From positions 248,001-312,000 of the forward strand of contig NZ_JACIDN010000003.1 in the NCBI RefSeq assembly GCF_014196345.1: 64,000 nucleotides of DNA, read 5' to 3'. Shown here one piece after another: positions 15,761 to 24,104 of the stretch; positions within the stretch are counted from its first letter, which is position 1, and the number at the start of each line of letters is the position of its first letter. The notes beneath the pieces are model-generated. The model saw only the letters and a program-made list of their open reading frames with translations. It did not search any database and was not told where the DNA came from. The position numbers were made by a program, and so were the translations under genes. The DNA is from Methylobacterium brachythecii. Lineage in GTDB: Bacteria; Pseudomonadota; Alphaproteobacteria; Rhizobiales; Beijerinckiaceae.

Positions 15761-17065
15761 ATGTCTGCACCTCCGACCACTTCGACAGGCATGAGCCGCA
15801 TCCACTACGCCTGGATCGTTGCCGGCATCACCTTCGTGGTGCTGTTGGTCGGGGCCGGTGTGCGCGCGACGCCCGGCATCATGATCGTGCCGTTGGAGCG
15901 CGAGTTCGGCTGGTCGACCGCCACGATCAGCGTGGCTATTGCGGTCAACATCTTCCTGTACGGAATGATCGGCCCGTTCGCGGTGGCGATAATCGAGCGC
16001 TTCGGGTTGCGGCGCTCGGTCTGCGCGGCGCTCCTCGTGCTCGCGGTGGGGACCGCCTCCACCGTCTGGATGAGCGCGCCCTGGCAGATGCTGCTGCTCT
16101 GGGGCATCGTGGTCGGCTCGGGCTCGGGCATGGTCGCCAACGTGCTCGGCGCGACTGTGGCGAACCGCTGGTTCTCGCGCCATCGCGGGCTGGTGCTCGG
16201 CCTGCTCACCGCGAGCAGCGCCACGGGGCAACTCGTCTTCCTGCCGATGTTGGCGAGCCTCGCCGTCGGCCAGGGTTGGCGCGCCGTCTCGCTCGCCGTC
16301 GCCGCGGCAGCCCTGGCGCTCGCGCCGCTCGCCCTGCTCCTGCTGCGTGATCGCCCGTCCGATCTCGGCCTGCCGCGCTACGGCGAGGAGCAGCTTCAGC
16401 CGCGCGCCATCGGCGGCGTGAACCCGGCGAAGCGTGCCCTGCTCGGCCTCGCCACGGGCCTGCGCTCGAAGGATTTCTGGCTTCTGGCCGGTACCTTCTT
16501 CGTCTGCGGTGCGTCGACCAACGGCCTCGTCGGCACGCATCTCATCCCGGCCTGCATCGACCACGGCATCCCGGAGGTGACCGCCGCCGGCCTGCTGGCA
16601 CTGATGGGCCTCTGCGATCTCGTAGGAACCACCGCTTCCGGCTGGCTCACCGACCGCTTCGACAGCCGCAAGCTGCTCGCCTGGTACTATGCCCTGCGTG
16701 GTCTCTCGCTGATCTTCCTGCCCTATTCGTTCGACGTCAGCTTCTATGGGCTGTCGCTGTTCGCCGTGTTCTACGGCCTCGACTGGATCGCCACCGTTCC
16801 GCCGACGGTCAACCTCGCCGGCCGCGTCTTCGGCGAGGAGAATGCCGCGCTGATGTTCGGCTGGATCGCCGCCGCGCACCAGATCGGCGCAGCCGGGGCA
16901 GCGTGGCTCGCGGGTCTCGTCCGCACCAATTCCGGCGACTACTTCGCGGCCTTCGTGTCAGCCGGCCTGTTGTGCCTCGTGGCGGCATTGATGGCGCTGT
17001 TCGTGCGGACCGAACGGGCGGATGCCGAACCCGTCGCGGCGGACCCGTATCCGGCGGCCGCATAG
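15761..17065 (+). CDS. MFS transporter, monocarboxylate / oxalate-formate antiporter type
   Basis: An inner-membrane transporter of 434 residues with twelve predicted helices. The first helix begins after M-S-R-I-H-Y-A-W-I-V-A-G. The loop V-P-L-E-R-E-F-G-W-S-T-A and the central R-D-R-P-S-D-L-G-L-P are typical of the OFA/monocarboxylate branch of the major facilitator family. The start ATG at 15761 is preferred to the upstream TTG in the same frame (15716). It seems to stand alone. The substrate is unknown; a small organic acid is likely by family. Confidence 0.87.
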   Translation: MSAPPTTSTGMSRIHYAWIVAGITFVVLLVGAGVRATPGIMIVPLEREFGWSTATISVAIAVNIFLYGMIGPFAVAIIERFGLRRSVCAALLVLAVGTASTVWMSAPWQMLLLWGIVVGSGSGMVANVLGATVANRWFSRHRGLVLGLLTASSATGQLVFLPMLASLAVGQGWRAVSLAVAAAALALAPLALLLLRDRPSDLGLPRYGEEQLQPRAIGGVNPAKRALLGLATGLRSKDFWLLAGTFFVCGASTNGLVGTHLIPACIDHGIPEVTAAGLLALMGLCDLVGTTASGWLTDRFDSRKLLAWYYALRGLSLIFLPYSFDVSFYGLSLFAVFYGLDWIATVPPTVNLAGRVFGEENAALMFGWIAAAHQIGAAGAAWLAGLVRTNSGDYFAAFVSAGLLCLVAALMALFVRTERADAEPVAADPYPAAA

Positions 17066-17166
17066 AGACGAGCGTGAGCTAGAAAAAGAGCGATCGCCCC
17101 TGCATCCGATCGACCCCGTCGTGGCTAGCGCTTCCGATGCCGCCTTCCCGGCAGATGGAGACGACC

Positions 17167-17946
17167 ATGCGACTGAGCATCATCGCCGCGACCCTGGTGG
17201 CCGGCACCTGCCTCGGACATACCGCTCGCGCCGACACCGTCGCAGCCCTCGTCGGCGACGCGATGCTGGCGCATGTCGATACGGCCGCGAAGAAAGTCAC
17301 CAAGACGGTAACGATCACGGGAATCGGTGGCAGCGTGCTGGGCATCGACGTGCGGCCGGCCGACGGCATGCTGTACGCCGTCATCTCCGACGGCAGCATC
17401 GTCACGATCGACCCGATGTCGGGCAAGGCAACGGCCAAATCGAAGCTCGACACCATGCTCCCCGCCGGCACCGCGGCGACGGTCGATTTCAACCCCGTCG
17501 CCGACCGCCTGCGCGTAATCGGCTCGGACGGCACGAACCTCCGCGCCAATGTCGACGACGGCAAGGTGACGAAGGACGGACAGCTCAAGTTCGCCGAGAC
17601 CGACACGATGAAGGACAAGACTCCGAAGGTGATGGCCGGCGCCTACACCAACGCCTTCAAAGGCACCAAGGAGACCGCCCTGTTCGACATCGATGCAACC
17701 GGCGCGCTGCTGAAGCAGGCTCCGCCGAACGACGGCATCCTGAACACCGTCGGCATGCTCGGCATGTCCGGTGAGGCCGTGGCCTTCGACATCCTGTCCG
17801 ACGGCCAGGGCGGCAATCAGGCCTGGGCCATGGCCGGCGACACGCTCTACAAGGTGGACCTCGCCACCGGAAAGGGCGAGATGGCGGGCAAGATCGCCGG
17901 CGTCACCGGCACGGTGCGCGACATCGCGATCCTGCCCAAGATGTAG
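17167..17946 (+). CDS. DUF4394 domain-containing secreted protein
   Basis: A 259-residue exported protein with a signal peptide at 1-22 (L-S-I-I-A-A-T-L-V-A-G-T-C-L-G). The rest is a beta-propeller-like DUF4394 domain, recognised from G-I-D-V-R-P-A-D-G-M-L-Y-A, V-D-F-N-P-V-A-D-R-L-R-V-I and N-L-R-A-N-V-D-D-G. Its biochemical role is unknown. A GGAG site stands about seven bases before the ATG at 17167; an upstream in-frame start at 17137 is less likely. The ECF sigma gene follows 60 bases later on the same strand, so the three genes may form one operon. Confidence 0.87.
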   Translation: MRLSIIAATLVAGTCLGHTARADTVAALVGDAMLAHVDTAAKKVTKTVTITGIGGSVLGIDVRPADGMLYAVISDGSIVTIDPMSGKATAKSKLDTMLPAGTAATVDFNPVADRLRVIGSDGTNLRANVDDGKVTKDGQLKFAETDTMKDKTPKVMAGAYTNAFKGTKETALFDIDATGALLKQAPPNDGILNTVGMLGMSGEAVAFDILSDGQGGNQAWAMAGDTLYKVDLATGKGEMAGKIAGVTGTVRDIAILPKM

Positions 17947-18006
17947 TCTCGCTCCACTGACGCGGGGCCGGCCGGATGGCCGGACCCGCCGATCTCCGGG
18001 AGGATC

Positions 18007-18546
18007 ATGGAGCCGTTCGATCACGCCTCCGCGCTGGAGGGCTGCGCCCGCGGGGACGCAGCCTCCCTGCGCCGCCTGTACGACCAGGAGGCCGGTTTTC
18101 TCCTTGCCGTCGCGCTGAGGATCGTGCGGAGGCGCGAGGTCGCGGCCGACGTGCTGCACGATGCCGTCATGGATATCTGGGAGCGCGCCCACACCTTCGA
18201 TCGCAGCCGCGGCGCGGGGCGCGCCTGGATCACCAGCATCGTGCGTCACCGGGCGCTCAAACACGTCCGCGCCGCTGGCCGCGAGACGGACCTCGATCCG
18301 GAGGCCGGGGCACGGATCGCGGACGAGGCGCCCGACCCATTCGTTGCCCTCGCCGCCTCGCAGGAAGGCGCGCGCCTGCACGGCTGCCTGTCGCAGCTCG
18401 ACGCCGACAAGCGGCAGGTGATCCTGCTCGCCTATGTCCACGGACTGTCGCAATCTGAGATCGCCGAGCGGCTTGGGACACCGCTTGGGACCGTGAAGGC
18501 GTGGGTCCGCCGCAGCCTCATCGCCTTGAAGGATTGCCTGTCATGA
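18007..18546 (+). CDS. ECF-type RNA polymerase sigma factor
   Basis: A 179-residue alternative sigma factor with region 2 (A-A-D-V-L-H-D-A-V-M-D-I-W-E-R-A) and region 4 (L-S-Q-S-E-I-A-E-R-L-G-T-P-L-G-T-V-K). It directs polymerase to a small regulon when freed from its anti-sigma. Its stop overlaps the start of the anti-sigma gene (ATGA), so the pair is translationally coupled. A GGGAGGATC site precedes the ATG. The inducing signal is unknown; the pair resembles SigK/RskA-type systems. Confidence 0.93.
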   Translation: MEPFDHASALEGCARGDAASLRRLYDQEAGFLLAVALRIVRRREVAADVLHDAVMDIWERAHTFDRSRGAGRAWITSIVRHRALKHVRAAGRETDLDPEAGARIADEAPDPFVALAASQEGARLHGCLSQLDADKRQVILLAYVHGLSQSEIAERLGTPLGTVKAWVRRSLIALKDCLS

Positions 18547-19310
18547 TCCCGAGCGAGCCCGAAGACCGCGACGTCCTCGCGGGGGAATACGTACTGGGGC
18601 TGCTCGACTCCGACGCGACGGCCGAGGTGGAGCGCAACCTCGACTCGGATGCCGACCTCGCCCGTCGGGTCACCTTCTGGGAGGAGAGGTTGCTGCCCGT
18701 CTCGGCCGCTCTCGGAACAGCGGAAGTCCACTCGGACCAATGGGCGCGGATCGAGCGGGATCTGGCGACACGTCGGCAGGCTCTCGGCCGCACCTCGACA
18801 TTGCCGCCAGCACGGCCGCGACCAGCGATTTGGAGCGCCGCATGGCGCAGCCCCGCTGTCTGGCGGGCAACGACGGCCCTCGCCACGGCGGCCGCGATTG
18901 TGCTCGCGATCCTTCCGAACCGAGTATCCGCGCCGGCCGAGAGTCCGACGCGCTATTTCGCGATCCTGCATAGCCGTGATGCCGCCGGGCAAGAGAGCGG
19001 CCCGGGCTGGCTCATCCAGATCGCCCAGAACGGCACGCTGCGCTCCTTGCCCCTATCCGACGTCACGCCCGGCAGTGGGCGCTCGCTGCAGCTTTGGACC
19101 CTGTGGGATCAGGCGCGTGGCCCGGTCTCCCTCGGTGTGCTGCCCCCAGGCGGAGCGATCCGGCTGCCACCGGAGCGCCTCGAATCCATCGGCGACGGCC
19201 AGCTCTTCGAAATCACTCTGGAGCCAGAAGCCGGCTCGCCAATCGGGCGGCCGACGGGCCGGATCCTGTTCATCGGCCGAGCCAAGGGCGCAGCGATGCA
19301 GTCTCTCTGA
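18543..19310 (+). CDS. RskA-family anti-sigma factor
   Basis: A 255-residue membrane anti-sigma factor. The N-terminal cytoplasmic part (E-Y-V-L-G-L-L-D-S-D-A-T-A-E-V-E) binds the sigma factor and lacks the zinc His/Cys motif. One transmembrane helix lies at about 112-130 (A-T-T-A-L-A-T-A-A-A-I-V-L-A-I-L). A periplasmic anti-sigma-K domain follows (L-Q-L-W-T-L-W-D-Q-A-R-G-P-V-S-L-G-V-L). It should hold the upstream ECF sigma factor at the membrane until proteolysis or an unknown signal frees it. The ATG at 18543 overlaps the sigma stop. Confidence 0.9.
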   Translation: MIPSEPEDRDVLAGEYVLGLLDSDATAEVERNLDSDADLARRVTFWEERLLPVSAALGTAEVHSDQWARIERDLATRRQALGRTSTLPPARPRPAIWSAAWRSPAVWRATTALATAAAIVLAILPNRVSAPAESPTRYFAILHSRDAAGQESGPGWLIQIAQNGTLRSLPLSDVTPGSGRSLQLWTLWDQARGPVSLGVLPPGGAIRLPPERLESIGDGQLFEITLEPEAGSPIGRPTGRILFIGRAKGAAMQSL

Positions 19311-19319
19311 GGTTCGAGC

Positions 19320-19613
19320 TTACACGGTGGCGAACGTGACGAGCGCCGCAACCGACACGGCGCCGACCGTCAGAGCCAGCGCGACGCCCGGCCACCAGCC
19401 ACGCCACGCGCATGCCATCACCGGCAGCACGAAGACCACCATCAGGACCGTGGTGACGCCCGCGAAATCGGCGCTGAGAACGCGGGTGGTGTGCCCGGAC
19501 TTTGAAAGCACCGCCACGATCAAGCTCATGAGCCAGATGAAGCCGGCGACCGATCCGAACGCCAAGATGGCCGATCGGACGCTTCCGCGTCCGCGAGGTA
19601 TCAGGATGTGCAT
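19320..19613 (-). CDS. Small hypothetical integral membrane protein
   Basis: A protein of about 97 residues with two to three hydrophobic helices (F-G-S-V-A-G-F-I-W-L-M-S-L-I-V-A-V-L, V-L-M-V-V-F-V-L-P-V-M-A, V-A-L-A-L-T-V-G-A-V-S-V-A-A). No family is recognised. It is convergent with the anti-sigma gene, its stop nine bases away. The start is uncertain: ATG at 19613 was chosen because the sequence upstream is hydrophilic, but the frame is open to 19718 and no strong ribosome site decides it. Confidence 0.55.
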   Translation of the reverse strand: MHILIPRGRGSVRSAILAFGSVAGFIWLMSLIVAVLSKSGHTTRVLSADFAGVTTVLMVVFVLPVMACAWRGWWPGVALALTVGAVSVAALVTFATV

Positions 19614-19727
19614 CGTCGGCACCGTCCCATCGTGGGGGCCGACTCGAAGGGCCGGCATTGCGACGCTGATCGCAAACGACGGCTGGGCAGACTGTGATTT
19701 ATCGCACGCTCGCGGCACGAGGGACGG

Positions 19728-20825
19728 TCAGGCCGCGCGCCGACGCTCCGGGTAGAGCGATAGCAGCCCTTCCGTGCTCGGCTCCGCCACGCCTCGCTCC
19801 GTGATGATGCCCGTCACCAACCTTGCCGGCGTCACGTCGAAAGCCGGGTTGGCCACCGGGCTGCCCGGCGAGACTACCTGCACGGTGGCGAAGTCGCCCT
19901 CGTCGGTGCGGCCGGTGAGGTGGGTGACCTCGCGGCCGTCGCGCTCCTCGATCGGGATCTCGGCGACACCGTCGTTCAAGGTCCAGTCGATCGTCGAGAA
20001 GGGCAGGGCGGCGTAGAACGGCACGCGGTTATCGTGCGCGGCGAGGGCCTTCAGATAGGTGCCGATCTTGTTGCAGACGTCGCCGGAGGCCGTGGTGCGG
20101 TCCGAGCCGACGATGCAGATGTCGACCTCGCCGTGCTGCAAGAGATGGCCGCCGGCATTGTCGGCGATCACGGTGTGCGGCACGCCGTGAGCGTTGAGCT
20201 CGAAGGCTGTGAGCGCAGCGCCCTGGTTGCGCGGCCGGGTCTCGTCCACCCAGACATGGATCGGGACACCCGCATCGTGGGCCACGTAGATCGGCGCCAG
20301 GGCCGTGCCCCAGTCGACGGTGGCGAGCCAGCCGGCATTGCAATGGGTCAGCACGTTGACCGGTCCGGACTTGCGGGCGGCGATGTCGGAGAGGAGGCGG
20401 GCGCCGTGCTCGCCGATGGAACGGCAATTGGCCGCGTCCTCGTCGGCGATGCGGGACGCCTCTGTGAAGGCGACAGCCTCCCTTTCCGCCTCGGGGGTGG
20501 CACGTAGCAGGGCTGCAGTGCGGTCGAGGGCCCAACGCAGGTTGATCGCTGTCGGCCGGGTCGCGGCCAGCGTCGCAGCAGCCCGCTCGATGCTCGCAGT
20601 CGAGGCATCCTCGCGCATCGCTAGGGCCAGCCCGTAAGCCGCGGTGACGCCGATCAGCGGCGCACCGCGCACCACCATGGTGCGGATCGCCCGCGCGGCG
20701 TCGCCCACCGTAGCGAGGCGCTGCAACTCGAAGGCGAAGGGCAGACGGGTCTGGTCGATCACCAGAACGGCGCCGCCATCGGCATCCGGAAAGATCGTGC
20801 GGTAGTGCCGGCCGTTGATCTTCAT
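19728..20825 (-). CDS. mtnA: S-methyl-5-thioribose-1-phosphate isomerase
   Basis: A cytoplasmic isomerase of 365 residues that turns methylthioribose-1-phosphate into methylthioribulose-1-phosphate in the methionine salvage pathway. Catalytic Cys162 (L-T-H-C-N-A-G) and Asp242 ([11 protein letters not shown]) are both present, as is the R-G-A-P-L-I-G motif. This separates it from the regulatory eIF2B subunits of the same fold. The start at 20825 fits homologues; the frame runs open to 20936. No other salvage gene is adjacent. Confidence 0.93.
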   Translation of the reverse strand: MKINGRHYRTIFPDADGGAVLVIDQTRLPFAFELQRLATVGDAARAIRTMVVRGAPLIGVTAAYGLALAMREDASTASIERAAATLAATRPTAINLRWALDRTAALLRATPEAEREAVAFTEASRIADEDAANCRSIGEHGARLLSDIAARKSGPVNVLTHCNAGWLATVDWGTALAPIYVAHDAGVPIHVWVDETRPRNQGAALTAFELNAHGVPHTVIADNAGGHLLQHGEVDICIVGSDRTTASGDVCNKIGTYLKALAAHDNRVPFYAALPFSTIDWTLNDGVAEIPIEERDGREVTHLTGRTDEGDFATVQVVSPGSPVANPAFDVTPARLVTGIITERGVAEPSTEGLLSLYPERRRAA

Positions 20826-21000
20826 GCCTCGATACACCCTGCGCAATTTACGGTGGAGCGACGTTACCGTGGCCGCCGCGTGCTCTATGATACCGTTCGG
20901 CCGTCTGCTTGACTGTGGACGGCCGCGTCTACCCATGCCGCTTCACGTCAAATTGCGGCATTCTGCTGATGACCACGAGCGGTCGTAGGGGAGTTTCGCC

Positions 21001-21315
21001 ATGTCGGATCATCTCGAAGACGTAAAGAAATACGCCAAAGCCCCTGTCAACGAGAAGGCGGTCGAAGGTCTCGCAAAGACCTACCGGCTGGTGCTGTCGA
21101 AGGCCGATTCCCGTTATGTCGCAGCCTCCGACAAGGCGGAGCTGGAGACGGTCCGCAAGAACTTCCTTGAGAAGAAGCTTGGTCTGTCCGGTGACGACCT
21201 TGATGCCTCGATCAAGGCGGTCGCGGAGAAGATGAAGGGCTCGCGCAGCAAGTCCCGCCTGACCTTCTACTACCTGCTCGCCGAGCATTACGGGAAGCTC
21301 GACACGTTCGCCTGA
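21001..21315 (+). CDS. DUF2853 family protein
   Basis: A compact 104-residue, Lys-rich cytoplasmic protein of unknown function, all-helical by look. It begins M-S-D-H-L-E-D-V-K-K-Y and carries L-S-K-A-D-S-R-Y-V-A-A-S-D-K-A-E-L, the usual wording of DUF2853. GGGGAG stands about nine bases before the ATG. It is divergently placed from mtnA and is followed by the HrpK-like gene after 155 bases. No role can be inferred. Confidence 0.85.
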   Translation: MSDHLEDVKKYAKAPVNEKAVEGLAKTYRLVLSKADSRYVAASDKAELETVRKNFLEKKLGLSGDDLDASIKAVAEKMKGSRSKSRLTFYYLLAEHYGKLDTFA

Positions 21316-21470
21316 GCGGCGGACGAGCCCAAGCGCTCACGTTGCGCCTCGGCGTGAGCGATCTCGATCATTGGATGACGTCCGGCTTTTTGCGCTCGGG
21401 CGTCAGGTAGCGGTCAGCTAAAGCCGCGAAGGTCCTCCTGCCCCGCTTTGCGAGCCAGTCAGGAGTCCCT

Positions 21471-24092
21471 ATGCCCGCGATCCAGAGCGCCGTCCCCCCG
21501 ACCGGGCGCGATGCACCGCCATTGCCGCCGGCCGAAGGCGCGACCGCCTTTCGGGCCTCCGTCGCGCGCACCACGCCGCCCAAGGACGAATACAAGAAGG
21601 CCGGTCCCGATACCCAGGCTCCGGAGGGCTTCAAGATCGTGGGGCCCGAGGGCGAGGTCGCCCCCGGCACGATCCGGTACGAGGCGCAGGACGGCGCCAA
21701 GGTGGTCGTCGCGCGTGAGGACAACCCGGATCTCTACGACAAGGCAGTCGCGGCGCGTGGCTACATCCAGGGCGTCAACGAAAGCCTCGATGTGGGCTAT
21801 CGCCTCGCCGGAGCGACCGAGAGACCGCAGGATTCCGACATCGCCATCGTCGGCTCGCCGACCGAACTCGCCCCCGGTCTGATCCGCTACCAGACGCCCG
21901 AGGGCGAGAAGATCCTCGTCGAACGAACCGGCAACGAGGCGCTCTACAACCAGGTCAGCGACCGCTACGACACGCTGACGGAGCCGAATCTCGAGAAACG
22001 CCGCAAGGATGCAGGCCTGCCGAGCCTCGGCGAGACCGACACCTCGTCCGCCGAAACCTCGGTGCAGCGCAAGGAGGACGATCCCGCGGCCGGCAAGTTC
22101 ACGGTCTCGGAACTCGCCGTGAAGACCCTCTACGACGATTACAGCAAGGGCGTCGACGACGGCTCGATCCCGAAGGACGATCCGCGCGCCAAGCTGGTCC
22201 GCGCGCTCGAGGCCAAGACGGCCTACGAGGATGGGCGCCAGATCACGCCGTATATCGAGGATACCGGCGGCATCGAGACCCTGTTCGGCGGCACCTATCG
22301 GCGGGCCAGCGAAAAGCCTGAGACGCTCACCGGTGCCGACATGCGGGACGTGATCAACGGCCATGCCCTCGACACCGCGACGAACGACCTCTTCGCCAAC
22401 GAGCAGATCGGTGCCGATTACAGCGCCCACCTCAAGGACGCGGTCGGCCAGGTGCCGGACCACGACAAGCTCGTCGATCGGGCGCGCGACCTCGTCACCA
22501 GCCCCGAATACGCCTGCTACATCGAGGGGCTGAAGAGCGACGGCCTCACCCGCGAGGCGCAGACCGACGTGACGCGCACGCTCGCCTCGCTGTCGAGCGT
22601 TGACCCGGAGGCCGCCGACAAGGCCGCGCAGGAGCTCCAGGTCAACTCGCTGACGCTCGAATATAACCGGCTCATGGCCGATCCGAGCCAGATCTCGGAC
22701 GCGGCCAAGACCCAGGCCACCACCGATGTGATGGAGCTCGTGAAGAAGTCGGTCCAGGCCGGCGTCAACATTCCGCGCCGGACGATCGACACCATCGACA
22801 AGTACTACAAGTCGATCAAGGACGAGCCCGGCAAGATCAAGCAGCTCCAGGCGACGCTGGAATCCCTCAACGGCGAGAACGTTGAGGGGCGCCAGTTCAC
22901 GCAGGACCAGCTCGACCGGGCGATGCGCAACGCCCACGTGCCGGTCGCCGAGCAGGGCGGGCTCACGGGCTTTCTCGGTGAGATGAACAAGGCCGGCGTC
23001 CTCGGCTCGACGGCCGCGACCGTGCAGATGGTCTCAGGCGTTTACCACCTGACGAAGACCGGCCTCGACGGCAGCTGGGAACAGAACCTCGCGATCGCCA
23101 AGGATTTTGTGGGCGGTTTCTTGGGCGGCGGCAAGAACTTCATCAAGCTCGGCGGCGCCATTGCCGATGTCATGGGCAAGCCCGGCACGATCGATGCGCT
23201 CGGTCTCGACAAGTCGCTGCCTGAGATCTGGAGCAAGGGCGGCACGGTCGGCCGAGAGCTGCCCGGCGGCGCGAACCGCCCGGCGGCCGGTCCGCCGGTC
23301 CTGCCTGAGACCGCTCAAGTCGCCGACGCGTTCTCGCGCGAGATGGGCCAGATCATCAACGGCGTACCGGCCACGAACCTTCCGGAGGGGACGAGAGGCG
23401 TCGCCGACGCGGTCACGGGCAATCTCGACGAGGCGGCCCGCGGCGCCGGGATCGCCAGCGATGCCGCGACCCCGTCCGGCATCTCCAAAGGCGCCAGGAT
23501 CGCCGGATCGGCCGTGAAGGTGCTGGGCAATCTCGCCGACGGTTTCGGCGGCATCGCCGACCTGGTGCTCGGGGGCGTGTCCCTCGACAAGGCGATCAAG
23601 GCCGGCGACGGCGACGGCAAGGTCGCTCCTTCGCTGCAGATCGTGAGCGGCGGCCTCACCGCCCTCGCAGCCGGGGCGGAGGGCATCGCGCTGGCAGGCG
23701 GATCCGCCGCGATCTCTGCCGGGGTCGGGGCGGCCTTCGGAGCGATCGCGGCGCCGCTATTCCTCGGGGCGGCGGTCATCGGCGGCATCGGCCTGATCGT
23801 CGGCGAGGTGCTGGCCCACAAGAAGGTGCAGAAAGCCACCGACGAGGAAGGCCAGTGGTTCAAGGACCTCGCCTATGACGGCCTGATGCAGGGCGATTGG
23901 GGCGACAAGCTCGAATACGCCCGATACTCGTTCTATAAGAACGAGGGCCGCGACGCGCCGCAGGACCAGACCTTCTTCCAGTTCCAGGCCAAGGAGTGGG
24001 AGCATTTCCGCACCACCCCCCAGGAGGACGGAAGCTCCCTGAACCGGCTCGATGGCGCGCTGCACATCGATTCGGACCCCGCTCACTGGTGA
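21471..24092 (+). CDS. Large hypothetical protein, HrpK/NolX (type III translocator)-like
   Basis: An 873-residue protein. The C-terminal part (Q-W-F-K-D-L-A-Y-D-G-L-M-Q-G-D-W-G-D-K, then E-Y-A-R-Y-S-F-Y, then P-Q-E-D-G-S-S-L-N-R-L-D) resembles my memory of HrpK-domain type III effectors/translocators of plant-associated bacteria; this is tentative. A long Gly/Ala-rich hydrophobic stretch (about 720-785) could insert into membranes. There is no Sec signal peptide, and the N-terminal 50 residues are polar and Ser/Thr/Pro-rich, as in type III substrates. Two copies of a 46-residue module sit at 54-99 and 124-169 (core I-V-G, A-P-G, I-R-Y). No type III secretion genes occur in the window. The start is the ATG with GTCAGGAGTCC upstream. 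Confidence 0.7.
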   Translation: MPAIQSAVPPTGRDAPPLPPAEGATAFRASVARTTPPKDEYKKAGPDTQAPEGFKIVGPEGEVAPGTIRYEAQDGAKVVVAREDNPDLYDKAVAARGYIQGVNESLDVGYRLAGATERPQDSDIAIVGSPTELAPGLIRYQTPEGEKILVERTGNEALYNQVSDRYDTLTEPNLEKRRKDAGLPSLGETDTSSAETSVQRKEDDPAAGKFTVSELAVKTLYDDYSKGVDDGSIPKDDPRAKLVRALEAKTAYEDGRQITPYIEDTGGIETLFGGTYRRASEKPETLTGADMRDVINGHALDTATNDLFANEQIGADYSAHLKDAVGQVPDHDKLVDRARDLVTSPEYACYIEGLKSDGLTREAQTDVTRTLASLSSVDPEAADKAAQELQVNSLTLEYNRLMADPSQISDAAKTQATTDVMELVKKSVQAGVNIPRRTIDTIDKYYKSIKDEPGKIKQLQATLESLNGENVEGRQFTQDQLDRAMRNAHVPVAEQGGLTGFLGEMNKAGVLGSTAATVQMVSGVYHLTKTGLDGSWEQNLAIAKDFVGGFLGGGKNFIKLGGAIADVMGKPGTIDALGLDKSLPEIWSKGGTVGRELPGGANRPAAGPPVLPETAQVADAFSREMGQIINGVPATNLPEGTRGVADAVTGNLDEAARGAGIASDAATPSGISKGARIAGSAVKVLGNLADGFGGIADLVLGGVSLDKAIKAGDGDGKVAPSLQIVSGGLTALAAGAEGIALAGGSAAISAGVGAAFGAIAAPLFLGAAVIGGIGLIVGEVLAHKKVQKATDEEGQWFKDLAYDGLMQGDWGDKLEYARYSFYKNEGRDAPQDQTFFQFQAKEWEHFRTTPQEDGSSLNRLDGALHIDSDPAHW

Positions 24093-24104
24093 GCGGGGTA
24101 CTTC

